DNA of 64,000 nt from the NCBI GenBank assembly GCA_021780075.1, contig JAJXZL010000032.1, positions 62,001 through 126,000 on the forward strand. Reading direction: 5' to 3'. The translations under genes were made by a program, and so were the position numbers. Shown piece by piece: positions 8,917 through 18,352 of the stretch. The notes under the pieces were generated by a model. That model was not told where the DNA came from, searched no databases, and saw only the letters and a list, made by a program, of their open reading frames with translations. This DNA is from Acidobacteriota bacterium (lineage in GTDB: Bacteria > Acidobacteriota > Terriglobia > Terriglobales > Acidobacteriaceae). How positions within the stretch are numbered: position 1 is the first letter of the stretch; every line of letters begins with the position of its first letter.

Positions 8917-10209
8917 TTGAGTACACTGGCAAGCCAGCCCGCTCCCTCAGCAGCATGGAAGCAGGAAGTCAACCGGCGCCTGGCGGCGCACAAGAAGCGC
9001 AAAGATTTTTCCGTAGCGGAGCAGAGTGCTCCTGCCGAGTCGCAGAGCACAGTGAGCAGCCGTGCCGCGCAGGCCGCGGCGCGCGTGGCGGCCCGCTATG
9101 CCAAGGCGCCCAGTTACAGCGAGATGCAGGCGGCTGAGGCGCGCACAGCGTTGCGCGCGGCAGAAGCCGCCACACGCGCAGCCCTTGAGGCGCAGGCCGT
9201 CGCTCAACTTGTCCTGGCCAGCCTGGAGTCAGCCGTCGAAGAGGACGCCGCGTGTGAAGAAGAGGCTGCGAACAGGAGGGCAACGAGGGGTTCCGCGCGG
9301 AAGGCAAAAGCGCCCGAAGTGACTCTCGAAGCGCCCGTTGCAGCCGCTGTCCAGCCGCTTGAGATTCGCTGGGAGCCGGATATGCCTGTCCGATCCTCCA
9401 GCCCGCCGCCCGTCTCCGCGCTCCACGAGCAGCCGAGGGCCGAAGCGGCAGAGGAGGACTGGTGGGCCTCAGCCAGCCCGCAAGACGCGATTGAGCATGC
9501 TCTTGAGCCGGTTGAGCCTGCGCAGCCGATCCACGCCAACCTAATTGAGTTCCCTCGCGAGCTTGTCGCAACGCGGAGAGTGCGGCCGCGCCTGTCTGGC
9601 ACGCGGCAAGGCGACACGGGTGACTTGTTCGGCCAGTTGAGTATTTTTGAGGTGGATCCGAGCACCATTTCCATTGAGCCGGAAGCGCCTAGGGTATCGG
9701 CAGAATTGCCCGCGGACGCATGGAGCGGCCCTTCGTGGTCCAGCGTTGCACTGGAGGATCTGCCCGAAGAAGCCGAGGCGCCGGCAGACGCTGCTTCAAC
9801 GCTGCATCTGGCGCCACTGGGCCTGCGCCTGATGGCGACTGTGGTGGATACTGCGCTGATTGTGGGACTAGTTGGTGGAGCGGCTGCATTGGCCGCTGGC
9901 CGCATGGCACATCCTCCGGCCATGAAGGTGGCCGAAGTCGCGTTGATTGCCGCGCTGTTTGTGATGGGCCTGCTTTACAACGCGCTGTTTCTTGCGCTGG
10001 GCAAGGCTACGCCGGGCATGATGTACGCTCACATCTCCCTGTGCACCTTTGACGATGAGTGTCCCTCGCGTGCGCAAATGCGCGCCAGGCTGAGCGCCAT
10101 GCTGCTGTCCCTGCTGCCGGTAGGCCTGGGCATGATGTGGGCGGTTTTCGACGACGATCACCTGTGCTGGCACGACAGGCTTTCGCGAACCTATCTGCGG
10201 CAGTGCTAA
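8917..10209 (+). CDS. RDD-family membrane protein with long low-complexity N-terminus
   Basis: 430 residues. The first ~295 are rich in Ala, Glu and Arg and look disordered, with Ala-rich helical stretches near 45-100. The last ~130 form an RDD domain: RLMATVVDTALI, two hydrophobic helices and a final segment ending HDRLSRTYL. RDD proteins are membrane proteins of mostly unknown role, some linked to ion transport. The start is TTG with GGAG only 2 nt away, so the true start could differ slightly. It is divergent from lptD. Confidence 0.75.
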   Translation: MSTLASQPAPSAAWKQEVNRRLAAHKKRKDFSVAEQSAPAESQSTVSSRAAQAAARVAARYAKAPSYSEMQAAEARTALRAAEAATRAALEAQAVAQLVLASLESAVEEDAACEEEAANRRATRGSARKAKAPEVTLEAPVAAAVQPLEIRWEPDMPVRSSSPPPVSALHEQPRAEAAEEDWWASASPQDAIEHALEPVEPAQPIHANLIEFPRELVATRRVRPRLSGTRQGDTGDLFGQLSIFEVDPSTISIEPEAPRVSAELPADAWSGPSWSSVALEDLPEEAEAPADAASTLHLAPLGLRLMATVVDTALIVGLVGGAAALAAGRMAHPPAMKVAEVALIAALFVMGLLYNALFLALGKATPGMMYAHISLCTFDDECPSRAQMRARLSAMLLSLLPVGLGMMWAVFDDDHLCWHDRLSRTYLRQC

Positions 10210-10259
10210 AGCAGGCAATCCGACTGGTCCATGTTTGAATCTGCGATTGGCAGCGCGTC

Positions 10260-11153
10260 CTACCAGGTGAGGGCGCGCACGGCGCTGACACCTGCGCCGA
10301 TGAGAGCGGTTTCGTCGTCAGGCGGCAGGACTTCAAGCGAGTAACTTAGCAGCGGACTCATCTTGACCATGTTTTCCAGGTGACTGCGCAGTACCGGCAG
10401 TTCGAGGAAGCCCACATTGATGCCGGTGAAGTAAAAGCGTCCCGGCCCGGCAATGTGAATGAACGAGGCAGTGGCCGCGGCCAGTGCGCGGTGCCACAGA
10501 TCGACAAAGTCCCGGCAGCGGTCATCCCCCTGTTTGGCCAGGGCAAAAACTTCTTCCGGCTCCAGGTCAAGAAAGCGCAACCGCATGGCACGGTAGCCCA
10601 TGATGCCTTCCAGGTGTCCCAGTCCGCCGCAGCCGCAGAAGCGCTCTTTGGGGTCGAGACTGACTGTGATGTGTCCGCCCTCCCACACGCCTTCGACGTA
10701 TGGCCAGCGGCCGTAGCCGATGCCGTTGCCGATGGTCCAGACGCGGGTGAGCTTGTTGAGCTGACCGCGGGTTGCGGCCACTCCGGCTGCGATGGCGTCG
10801 GCGTCGTTGGCCACATGGACCGGCGCGGTGATGCCGCGTGTGGCGAGGACGCGCGTCAGCTCGCTGGCGATCCTCATTCCCTTGATCTGGGCGAGATTGG
10901 GTGAGTCTTCGACAATCCCATTACGGATGACGCCGGGCACGGCGACGCCGATTGCGTCCACGGGGCCGCCGGCGGATAGCGTGGCAATGTGCTTGGCGAG
11001 TATGTCAACGATTTCTCCGCCGGGAATGGCGACGAACGCGTCGAGCTCATTGGCGTCGGCGGGGAAGCGCAATGGCTTGCCGGTGAGCTTTTGATCTTCA
11101 AGCCTGCCGGCCACAATATGTTCGGTCATGACGACGCCGATGGCGGTGGTCAT
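10260..11153 (-). CDS. ROK-family protein with altered nucleotide-binding motif
   Basis: A 297-residue protein of the ROK (repressor, ORF, kinase) sugar-kinase superfamily. Visible features are AVPGVI near 71, the catalytic-type Asp in ANDADA (Asp117), TIGNGIGYGRW near 140 and the zinc-like cluster H161...C173-G-C175...H180-L-E. The N-terminal phosphate loop, usually DxGGTK, is replaced by IGVVMTEH, and the last zinc Cys is His. It may therefore not be a normal glucokinase. AAGGAG 7 nt before ATG 11153 sets the start. sthA lies immediately upstream on the same strand. Confidence 0.7.
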   Translation of the reverse strand: MTTAIGVVMTEHIVAGRLEDQKLTGKPLRFPADANELDAFVAIPGGEIVDILAKHIATLSAGGPVDAIGVAVPGVIRNGIVEDSPNLAQIKGMRIASELTRVLATRGITAPVHVANDADAIAAGVAATRGQLNKLTRVWTIGNGIGYGRWPYVEGVWEGGHITVSLDPKERFCGCGGLGHLEGIMGYRAMRLRFLDLEPEEVFALAKQGDDRCRDFVDLWHRALAAATASFIHIAGPGRFYFTGINVGFLELPVLRSHLENMVKMSPLLSYSLEVLPPDDETALIGAGVSAVRALTW

Positions 11154-11227
11154 TGGGAAACTCCTTGAGGCTCGCGGCGGGAATAAGGCGGACATGCAGC
11201 CGAATTCCCGAAGAGCATATTTTGCAA

Positions 11228-12634
11228 CTATTCCGCCTGATAGCGATGCAGGCGGCCCAGGCCGTTGAAAGCGGCTACCTTGTAGCACTCGGCGAGGGTG
11301 GGATAGTTAAAGACGGTGTCAACGAAGTAATCGATTGTGCCGTCGAGAATCATGACTGCCTGGCCGATGTGGACGAGCTCGCTGGCTCCCTCGCCGATGA
11401 TGTGGACGCCGAGGATTTTGCGGGTGTCGCGATGGAAAACGAGCTTGAGGCGGCCGGTGGTATCTCCGCGAATCTGGCCGCGCGCCGACTCGCGGTAGTA
11501 GGCCATGCCGACTTCGTAGGGAACGTCTTCCTCGGTAAGCTGCTCCTCTGTTTTGCCAATGAAGCTGATCTCGGGAATGGTGTAGATGCCATAGGGGTAA
11601 AAGCCCGGGTTCGAAGTCGTAACCTTGTCGTCGAAGGCGCGGGCAGCGGCAATGCGCCCCTGTTCCATGGAGACGGATGCGAGCGAAGGAAAGCCGATCA
11701 CATCGCCCACGGCGTAAATGTGTTCGACCTTGGTCTGGTAGTGCTCGTTGACGGGGATGCGTCCGCGATTGTCGGCCTCAAGACCGGCGGCGGCGAGGTT
11801 GAGGTCGTCGATGTTGCCCTGGCGACCGACAGCGTAGAGCAGGGCGTCTCCGGAGACGCGTTTTTTGCTTTCAAGATTGGCGACCACGGTGCCATCGGGG
11901 AGTTCTTCGACGCTTTCCACTTCTTCGCCCAGGCGAAGCGTAACGCGGCTATCACGCAGGTGGTAGCTGAGAGCTTCGACGATTTCCTGGTCGGCAAATT
12001 CGAGCAGCTTGCTGCGCTTTTCGATCAGAGTGACACGCACGCCGAGGATGGCGAACATGCAAGTGTATTCGACGCCGATGACTCCCCCGCCGACCACGAT
12101 GAGCGAACGGGGCAGTGCGGGCAGATCGAGAATCTGATCGCTGTTCACGATGGTGCGTCCGTTGATGGGCACTTTGGGCGAAGAAGCGGGCCGGGTGCCC
12201 ACGGCGACGATGATGCGGTCGGCTTCAATTGTGGTGTCGACCTGCGGGCCTTCGACGTGCAACTGGTGGGGATCAGTGAATTTTGCGATGCCGTGGATCA
12301 CGTCGATGCCGTTGCGCGAGAGCTGCGCCTCGGTCACGTCAACCTCGGTCTTGATGACACCCTGGACGCGGAAGGCAAGGTCGGCCATGGTGATCTTTTC
12401 CTTGACCCGGTAGTTCATGCCGTAGACCGAGCGGTAGTTGTAGCCGGAGAGATGCAGCACGGCCTCGCGCATGGTCTTGGAGGGGATTGTGCCGGTGTTG
12501 ATGCAGACGCCGCCGACGACGGAGCGGGATTCGACCACGGCCACGCGCTTCTTGATTTTGGCGGCGGCCACGGCGGCGCGCTGTCCTGAAGGCCCGGAAC
12601 CGACAATGGCCAGGTCGTACTTTACGGCGCTCAT
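11228..12634 (-). CDS. sthA: Soluble pyridine nucleotide transhydrogenase
   Basis: A 468-residue FAD-dependent oxidoreductase with the lipoamide-dehydrogenase fold: FAD motif VGSGPSGQ near 11, NAD motif GGGVIGVEY mid-protein, AVGDVIGFPSLA and a C-terminal dimerisation domain. The redox site reads C44-INTG-T49: the second Cys of dihydrolipoamide dehydrogenases is Thr. That is the SthA pattern, since transhydrogenases lack the disulfide pair. It should interconvert NADH and NADPH in the cytosol. GGAG about 8 nt upstream supports ATG 12634. Confidence 0.85.
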   Translation of the reverse strand: MSAVKYDLAIVGSGPSGQRAAVAAAKIKKRVAVVESRSVVGGVCINTGTIPSKTMREAVLHLSGYNYRSVYGMNYRVKEKITMADLAFRVQGVIKTEVDVTEAQLSRNGIDVIHGIAKFTDPHQLHVEGPQVDTTIEADRIIVAVGTRPASSPKVPINGRTIVNSDQILDLPALPRSLIVVGGGVIGVEYTCMFAILGVRVTLIEKRSKLLEFADQEIVEALSYHLRDSRVTLRLGEEVESVEELPDGTVVANLESKKRVSGDALLYAVGRQGNIDDLNLAAAGLEADNRGRIPVNEHYQTKVEHIYAVGDVIGFPSLASVSMEQGRIAAARAFDDKVTTSNPGFYPYGIYTIPEISFIGKTEEQLTEEDVPYEVGMAYYRESARGQIRGDTTGRLKLVFHRDTRKILGVHIIGEGASELVHIGQAVMILDGTIDYFVDTVFNYPTLAECYKVAAFNGLGRLHRYQAE

Positions 12635-12789
12635 GCAGATGTCTCCACTTGTTTGGTTGCACACATCGCCGCGCTGCGTTGTATGGGGAAGCAGCGATGT
12701 CTACAGACGGAGCGTAGCACAGGCGCGCGGAGAGCGCTGATGAGCGGAGGAGGCTGAATGATCTTATTTCGTGAGACAGGAGTGTTGGG

Positions 12790-12824
12790 GCACGAAAAAA
12801 TGCCCCGGCGGATGCTCGCCGGGG
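12790..12824 (-). terminator. Rho-independent terminator of the chemoreceptor gene
   Basis: On the minus strand CCCCGGCG (12824-12817), a 6-nt loop and CGCCGGGG (12810-12803) form a perfect 8-bp GC stem. It is followed by CATTTTTT. It begins 26 nt past the chemoreceptor stop codon. Confidence 0.8.
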
Positions 12825-12849
12825 ATTCGCGGAAGGGATGTTGCGGGTG

Positions 12850-14562
12850 TCAGGCGCCAGCTGCGTGCACAGCGTAGCGGAGGGCCGGCTTGCCCGGGCC
12901 AAGTGCGCTGTTGCCGGATTGCCGTCTGGTTTCAAGGTTGAACTGGCGAATCATGCCGTCTAGGTCGCCGGCGAGCGCGGCGAGGTTCTTGAGTGCTTCG
13001 ACGGCCTCTTCGGCGCCTTGAGAGTTTTCGATGGCCAGTTGCGAGATCTGGCCGGCCGATTCGGAGATTTCACCTGACGCGGAGGTCTGCTGATTGGCGG
13101 CGGTGGCGATGAGCTGAATCTGGTGCTCGACCTGCCTGGAGGATTCGATGATGTCTTCGAGGGTTTTGCGCGCGTGCGCCGTTTCACTCATGCCGGTCTC
13201 AACTGCGGTGTGGCTTTCCTGCATGACCTGGAGCGTGCTGCGCGTTTCTTCCTGAATGCTGCGAATGGTGCCGGCGATCTCCTCGGTAGCGTCCTTGGTG
13301 CGTTCGGCGAGGCGGCGGACCTCGCCGGCGACAACGGCGAATCCGCGGCCATGCTCGCCGGCGCGGGCGGCCTCAATGGCCGCGTTGAGGGCCAGCAGGT
13401 TGGTTTGCTCGCTGATCTCCTGAATGACGCTGACCACCTTGCCGATTTCCTCGGAGCGATGCGCGAGGGAGTCCATCTTTTCTGACACGGTGCCGGTGGC
13501 CCTTGCGATCTTCTCCATGGTGAGTGCGGCAGCCTGCATGACGAGGCCGCCCTGGCTGGCGGTTTGAGCCGAGATGCGGCTGGCGTTGGCGGCGCTTTCT
13601 GCGTTGTGGCTGATTTCGCCGATGGTCGCGGTCATCTCCTGCGTGGCGGCGGCAATCTGATTGGTTTTGCTGGATTGGCTGCTGGCGTTGTCGGCACTTT
13701 GTACGGAGCGGGCGCGCATCTCGGTTGTAGCGGCGGAGAGCATTTCAGCGCCGTGCGCCACTGATTGCAGCACCTCGCGTATGGCCGCCACGCTGGTGTT
13801 GAGTGCGGCGGAAAGACGGCCGATCTCGTCCGTGCCCGTGATGTCCATGCTGACGGTCAGGTCCTTTGCGGCTACGCTCTCAAGGGCCGCAGTGGCCGCC
13901 TGCAGTGGAGGAGCGATGAGGGCGTTGAGGACATAGCCTGCGAGCGCGCAGAGCAGCACAATGACAGCCATGAAGCCCGCGTTGATCCACATGGCCCGGA
14001 TGCTGGACAGGGTTGCGCCGCGAGTGCTTTCCATGCCGCCCCGGGTGTTGACTTCCACCGCGTTGTTCGTGATGTCGAGCGTTGCGTCAAAGGATTTGTT
14101 GATGGCGTCGGAGGAGAGCGCGTCGAGCGCATCGCCGGTTTTGCCGGCGGACATCAGCGCGACTCCGCGATTGCTGGCTTCGATGTACTTTCCATACTCG
14201 GTCGAGAACTGCTGAAACAGTTCACGCTCCTGCGGATTACTGAGGAGGGGCTCGTAGGCTCGTGCGCTTGCCTCGAACTGCGCGATGCCGTCGTGGTGCC
14301 TCGCGATCTGGCTGGCTGTGCATTCGGACGTCTGGCAAAGCAGCAGGTCGAGGTCTGCGCGGCGAATGACGTTGAGGGCCGTGCGAATCTCCGTGAGATG
14401 GACGACGGAGGGAAATGAATTCTCGCTGACGTCCGCGCTTTTGCGGGCGATGTCGCGAAAGCTGAAGAATGTGAAGGCGCCCAGCAGGACGTAAACGCCG
14501 CACACGCTGCTGATGGCGAAGTAAAATTTGCGGGAGATAGGAAGATTCCTGAACCAAGACAT
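12850..14562 (-). CDS. Methyl-accepting chemotaxis protein
   Basis: A 570-residue chemoreceptor. An N-terminal helix (about 12-32) and a second helix (about 190-215) flank a periplasmic four-helix-bundle sensor. HAMP (about 215-268) and the long coiled MCP signalling domain follow, with the conserved hairpin tip [22 protein letters not shown]. No CheB/CheR-binding pentapeptide is seen at the C-terminus. No other chemotaxis genes are nearby, so it is an orphan receptor with unknown ligand. AAAGG before ATG 14562 supports that start over 14622. Confidence 0.9.
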   Translation of the reverse strand: MSWFRNLPISRKFYFAISSVCGVYVLLGAFTFFSFRDIARKSADVSENSFPSVVHLTEIRTALNVIRRADLDLLLCQTSECTASQIARHHDGIAQFEASARAYEPLLSNPQERELFQQFSTEYGKYIEASNRGVALMSAGKTGDALDALSSDAINKSFDATLDITNNAVEVNTRGGMESTRGATLSSIRAMWINAGFMAVIVLLCALAGYVLNALIAPPLQAATAALESVAAKDLTVSMDITGTDEIGRLSAALNTSVAAIREVLQSVAHGAEMLSAATTEMRARSVQSADNASSQSSKTNQIAAATQEMTATIGEISHNAESAANASRISAQTASQGGLVMQAAALTMEKIARATGTVSEKMDSLAHRSEEIGKVVSVIQEISEQTNLLALNAAIEAARAGEHGRGFAVVAGEVRRLAERTKDATEEIAGTIRSIQEETRSTLQVMQESHTAVETGMSETAHARKTLEDIIESSRQVEHQIQLIATAANQQTSASGEISESAGQISQLAIENSQGAEEAVEALKNLAALAGDLDGMIRQFNLETRRQSGNSALGPGKPALRYAVHAAGA

Positions 14563-14696
14563 GCCGGAAGCCCTTTCTGAGAGGCGGTGCACTGGTTGTA
14601 TCGGCTGAATGCGGGCTGGCATGAGGCGCTTGCAGAGCCGGCGCGCGGTGCGGATGTGGATTGACGGTGGAGAGGGGCGGTCGTAGGCTCGTAACT

Positions 14697-15248
14697 ATGG
14701 AATTCAAGGTAAGCGAGCTGGAGAAGGAGCCGGTTGAGTTTGACCTGCAGGTGAAGGCGGGGACAATCGACTTTGGCGAGGAGGCGGCGCAGGAGGGGGC
14801 GCTGGCTACGTCCGGGCGGGCAGAGGTGATCCACGAGCACCGGGGGCCGCGGGAGATTGTGGCGGATATCCGACTTCGGGGCCGGTATGCGGGCAGTTTC
14901 CAGGTGCCGTGCGCGCGGTGCGTGGAGCCGGTGACGATTCCTCTGGAAGCGGAATTTGACCTGATTTTCCGGCCTGTGGGGGCGGATGCAGGCGGGGCAG
15001 AGAGGTCGATCTCGGCGCAGGAGACGGAAATCGGTTATTATCAAAAGGACAGTCTTTTGCTTGAGGATGTGCTGCGCGAGCAGGTGCTTTTGTCCCTGCC
15101 GGTCAGAACGCTGTGCAAGCCTGACTGCAAAGGACTTTGCCCTCGCTGCGGGAAGAATCGCAACCTGGAGGCGTGTTCCTGCGAGGAGGGCCCGACAGAC
15201 CCCCGCTGGGAGGCGTTGTCCGGGCTCCGCAGCCGGATAAAGTCCTAA
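14697..15248 (+). CDS. yceD: YceD/DUF177 family protein
   Basis: A 183-residue protein of the DUF177 family, which always sits before rpmF and plsX. Two Cys pairs are visible: CARC near 78 and CKPDCKGLCPRCG towards the C-terminus, probably a zinc site. In other bacteria YceD is linked to 23S rRNA/ribosome assembly. The frame is open from a TTG at 14661; I chose ATG 14697, but no strong ribosome site separates them. The start region is divergent from the chemoreceptor gene. Confidence 0.8.
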   Translation: MEFKVSELEKEPVEFDLQVKAGTIDFGEEAAQEGALATSGRAEVIHEHRGPREIVADIRLRGRYAGSFQVPCARCVEPVTIPLEAEFDLIFRPVGADAGGAERSISAQETEIGYYQKDSLLLEDVLREQVLLSLPVRTLCKPDCKGLCPRCGKNRNLEACSCEEGPTDPRWEALSGLRSRIKS

Positions 15249-15360
15249 GAATCAGCCCGAGAGATTGAGGGAATCCCACCCGAGCCGTTGAGCAGCGGGG
15301 TCCTGTGCGGCCCGGAAAGCTGCGGGAAGGCGCGGGCGGGATAACGAAAGGAATTGAGCC

Positions 15361-15549
15361 ATGCCGAATCCGAAAAGGCGCCACTCGTCGCGCCGTACTG
15401 CCAACCGCCGCGCCCATGATTTTCTGACGGCGTCGGGGCTTTCAGAGTGCCCGAGCTGCCACGAGAAGAAGCTGCCCCATCGCGCCTGCCCGAAGTGCGG
15501 CGAGTACAAGGGCCGTGCGGTTGTTGAAACCAAGGAAGCCGTCAAGTAA
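15361..15549 (+). CDS. rpmF: 50S ribosomal protein L32
   Basis: 62 residues starting [19 protein letters not shown], with a zinc-ribbon CPSC...CPKCG. This is the full length and pattern of the zinc-binding form of bacterial L32. An AAAGGAATTGA precedes the ATG. yceD and plsX flank it as in most bacteria. Confidence 0.95.
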   Translation: MPNPKRRHSSRRTANRRAHDFLTASGLSECPSCHEKKLPHRACPKCGEYKGRAVVETKEAVK

Positions 15550-15560
15550 ATCGGGCACCC

Positions 15561-16610
15561 ATGCTCATCGATATTGCGCTGGACGCAGTTGGCTCCGATA
15601 AGGCGCCCGAGCCTGAGATCCGGGGGGCGATTCTCGCCTGCCGGACTCTGCCTGTGCGGGTCCACCTGATTGGGCCCGAGCCGGAGCTGCGCGACCTGCT
15701 GGACGAGCACCTGGAAAACGAGGATCTGCCAATCGTCATCCACCACGCCTCAGAGCGTATCGGGATGGACGAAAAGGCGGCGCACGCGGTACGGGCGAAG
15801 AAGGACAGCTCGATGCGCGTGGGTCTGAAGCTGGTGCGCGAGCGCAAGTGCGCGGGGTTTGTGACCGCGGGCAACACGGGCGCTGCGATGGCCACTGCCA
15901 AGATGGTGCTGGGCGCCCTGCCGGGCGTGGATCGTCCTGCGCTGGCGACGCCGATGCCTACGTCGAAGGGCAACCCATGCGTGCTGCTGGACGTGGGCGC
16001 GAACGTGGACTGCAAGGCGCACAACCTGGAACAGTTTGCCGTGATGGGCGAGATGTATGCGCGCAGCGTGCTGAAGATTCGCGAGCCGCGCGTGGGATTG
16101 CTTTCCATCGGCGAAGAAGAGACCAAGGGCAATGACCTGACGCGCGAGGCTTTTCCGCTGCTGAAGGCGCTGCCGATCCACTTTATCGGCAACGTGGAGG
16201 GGCGCGACATCTTCAACGGCCACGCGGACGTGATTGTGTGCGATGGCTTTGTGGGTAATGTGGCGCTGAAGACCAGCGAGGGCATCGGGCGGTTTGTGCG
16301 CGACGTGCTGCGCGAGAGCCTGACGCGCACGGTGACGGCCCAGGTGGGCGCGCTGCTTTCGCGGCGGGCCTTCAACGACTTCCGCCGCAGACTGGACTAC
16401 ACCGAATATGGCGGCGCTCCGCTGCTGGGCGTGCGCGGTGTGTGCATCATCGGCCACGGGTCGTCCAACGACAATGCCATCTTCAACGGCATTCGCGTGG
16501 CGCATGAGTTTGCCAAGGCGGGCACGAACGAGCGGATTGAAGCGGAGTTTGCCAGCCGTCCGCAGCGCGCTGCCGCACCACCGGACAAACCGGGCAGCGC
16601 CGTGCAGTAG
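15561..16610 (+). CDS. plsX: Phosphate acyltransferase PlsX
   Basis: A 349-residue PlsX, which converts acyl-ACP to acyl-phosphate at the start of phospholipid synthesis. Signatures include [15 protein letters not shown] at the N-terminus, [15 protein letters not shown], a segment [18 protein letters not shown] and the C-terminal [14 protein letters not shown]. It starts 11 nt after rpmF. Its partner PlsY is not in the window; a PlsC-type acyltransferase is at 28401-29111. Confidence 0.93.
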   Translation: MLIDIALDAVGSDKAPEPEIRGAILACRTLPVRVHLIGPEPELRDLLDEHLENEDLPIVIHHASERIGMDEKAAHAVRAKKDSSMRVGLKLVRERKCAGFVTAGNTGAAMATAKMVLGALPGVDRPALATPMPTSKGNPCVLLDVGANVDCKAHNLEQFAVMGEMYARSVLKIREPRVGLLSIGEEETKGNDLTREAFPLLKALPIHFIGNVEGRDIFNGHADVIVCDGFVGNVALKTSEGIGRFVRDVLRESLTRTVTAQVGALLSRRAFNDFRRRLDYTEYGGAPLLGVRGVCIIGHGSSNDNAIFNGIRVAHEFAKAGTNERIEAEFASRPQRAAAPPDKPGSAVQ

Positions 16611-16620
16611 CGCCAGACCC

Positions 16621-16824
16621 ATGCCAGCCAAAATGGGATCCATCTCAAAACAAGAGGCACTTGAGCGTTGGGCAGACCAGCTTGTCTGTCCGGCTTGCCT
16701 TAGCGGGTTGCGGCCGGCTGAGGGCGCGATGGTGTGCGCAGGTTGCGGCCGTGCCTATCCAGTGGTGGATGGGATTCCCGTGCTGATTGTGGAGCGCGCG
16801 ACAGCAGGGCCCGGGAGTTCTTAG
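16621..16824 (+). CDS. Trm112-like zinc-ribbon protein
   Basis: A 67-residue protein with two CxxC pairs (CPAC and CAGC) around the YPVVDGIPVLI motif of the Trm112/UPF0434 family. Family members stabilise methyltransferases or act in translation; the partner here is unknown. It starts 10 nt after plsX without a visible ribosome site, so coupled translation is likely. ATG 16633 is an alternative start. Its end overlaps the convergent small membrane gene by 4 nt. Confidence 0.7.
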   Translation: MPAKMGSISKQEALERWADQLVCPACLSGLRPAEGAMVCAGCGRAYPVVDGIPVLIVERATAGPGSS

Positions 16825-16985
16825 CGCCGGTGGTAGAAGGGCAGGACGATCAGCAGGGCGAAGCCAATGGCGGCGGCAATGGCGATGGCGACGATGCTGT
16901 AGAGCAGGATGAGATTGGGGCCTTGAGAGGGTTCTTCCTCAGCCGCGTCTGCCTTTTTGTCTTGTGATTGCTCTGGATTACTCAT
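16821..16985 (-). CDS. Small single-pass membrane protein
   Basis: 54 residues: a charged, Gln/Glu-rich N-terminus (about 25 residues), one strong transmembrane helix (LLYSIVAIAIAAAIGFALL) and a basic end YHRR. The start codon overlaps the stop of the upstream permease gene (ATGAGTAA, 8 nt), so translation is probably coupled. It may be a small partner of the permease, but no family is recognised. Confidence 0.55.
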   Translation of the reverse strand: MSNPEQSQDKKADAAEEEPSQGPNLILLYSIVAIAIAAAIGFALLIVLPFYHRR

Positions 16986-18252
16986 ACTTGAGAGACTCGA
17001 CCGGGTCCATTTGCGCGGCGCGCGTGGCGGGGACGGTGCCGAAGATGACACCGACAAGGACGGCGGCGGCGAGCGCGATGAAGACCGACAAGCCCGAGAT
17101 GGGCAGCGGATACGTGGTGAAGATCCGGATGGACAGAGGCACGGCCATTCCCACGATGGTGCCTGCCATTCCGCCTGCCAGGGAGATGATGACCGCTTCG
17201 GCTAGGAACTGGAGCTTTATTTCGCGGTAAGTGGCGCCCATGGCCTTGCGGATGCCGATTTCGCGGATGCGGGAGCGGACGGTGGCGAGCATGATGTTCA
17301 TGATGCCCACGCCGCCGACGGCAAGGGTGACAGCAGCCACCAGCACCAGGACCGCGGTGAGGGCGTCTGCGATGGTGGCAGCCGTGTTGAGCAATTCCTT
17401 GAGATTCTGCGCCTTGTAGACGGAGTTCGTTCTGTGGCGGGCGCTGACGATGCGAACAATCTCGCGGCTGGCGTCGGGAACTTCGTCCATGTTGCGCATG
17501 GAGAAGTAGATCTGCTTCACGTTCTCAGTTCCGGTGAAGTAGCGGGCCACCGAATAGGGAATCAGGATGGTCTGGTCCGCGATCTCCGATTGGCCCATAT
17601 CGTCCGTGCTTAGCCTGAAAACGCCGATGATTGTGAAGGGTATGCCGCTAATCTCAAATTCTTTACCGAGGGCCGCGTCCGAGCTGCCGTAACGCTCGTG
17701 GGCAAAGGCCTCCGTGACGACGGCGCACTTGATGTGGGCCGAGTCATCGGTTTCGTCGAGGAAACGGCCGACCGGAATGAGAAGGTTGCGGATATAGCGG
17801 TACTGCGGGCTGACGCCGAGGACGAGGGTGTCTTTGACCACGCCGCCGCCGAAGCTGATGCGGTCGTGCATTTCGAGCACGGGCGAGGAATACTGGACGC
17901 CGGGAACCTGGGCCACGACGGCTTTCTCATCTTCGCGGGTGAGGTAGTCGTTATAGAGTACGTTCTCAGTTCCGGTGGCGCCGCCGCCTGAGTATTCCAG
18001 TTCGACCGAGTTGGTGCCGATTTTCTGGATCTCCTCCAGAATGAATCGTTTGCCCGTGAGTCCAATGGTGACGACGAGGATGACCGAAGCAGTGCCAATG
18101 ACCATGCCCAGCGCGGTGAGCGCAAAACGCAGCTTGTTGGAGCGAAAGCTGTCGATGGCCAACTTGAGCGTTTCACTCAGGAGCATTGTGCGGCGGGCGC
18201 TCAGCAGAGTTTGCTCGAAGGCGTGCTTGCGTGCTTCTTCGGTCTGAATCAT
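16978..18252 (-). CDS. ABC transporter permease of the MacB/FtsX type
   Basis: A 424-residue permease. The first helix (FALTALGMVIGTASVILVV) is followed by a large periplasmic MacB_PCD domain (about 70-270) and a C-terminal FtsX domain with three helices (about 295-415), including GGVGIMNIMLATVRSRIREIGIRKA. MacB-type systems act as mechanotransmission pumps for efflux or lipoprotein work. No ATPase or membrane-fusion partner lies beside it in this window. An internal ATG at 18186 is possible, but GGATGGA precedes the longer start. Confidence 0.85.
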   Translation of the reverse strand: MIQTEEARKHAFEQTLLSARRTMLLSETLKLAIDSFRSNKLRFALTALGMVIGTASVILVVTIGLTGKRFILEEIQKIGTNSVELEYSGGGATGTENVLYNDYLTREDEKAVVAQVPGVQYSSPVLEMHDRISFGGGVVKDTLVLGVSPQYRYIRNLLIPVGRFLDETDDSAHIKCAVVTEAFAHERYGSSDAALGKEFEISGIPFTIIGVFRLSTDDMGQSEIADQTILIPYSVARYFTGTENVKQIYFSMRNMDEVPDASREIVRIVSARHRTNSVYKAQNLKELLNTAATIADALTAVLVLVAAVTLAVGGVGIMNIMLATVRSRIREIGIRKAMGATYREIKLQFLAEAVIISLAGGMAGTIVGMAVPLSIRIFTTYPLPISGLSVFIALAAAVLVGVIFGTVPATRAAQMDPVESLKYE

Positions 18253-18309
18253 TCCATCCTACAAACAACCAGATGCGCCAGGGGGGCGTACGGCTACCTT
18301 AATTGAGAT

Positions 18310-18339
18310 GCAGCTGGCTGCTGGCTTGCAACCAGCTGC
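18310..18339 (-). terminator. Candidate stem-loop after the S9 peptidase gene
   Basis: GCAGCTGG (18310-18317) pairs with CCAGCTGC (18332-18339); an alternative nested GCTGG/CCAGC pairing is also possible. It lies 13 nt past the peptidase stop on the minus strand. The following tract is only weakly T-rich, so terminator function is tentative. Confidence 0.35.
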
Positions 18340-18352
18340 GGATTGCTATCGG

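Noticed and set aside
11153..12589. Plus-strand open frame of 478 codons opposite sthA
   Set aside because: It is antisense to a clear transhydrogenase gene and its Val/Asp/Gly-rich composition is typical of such shadows.
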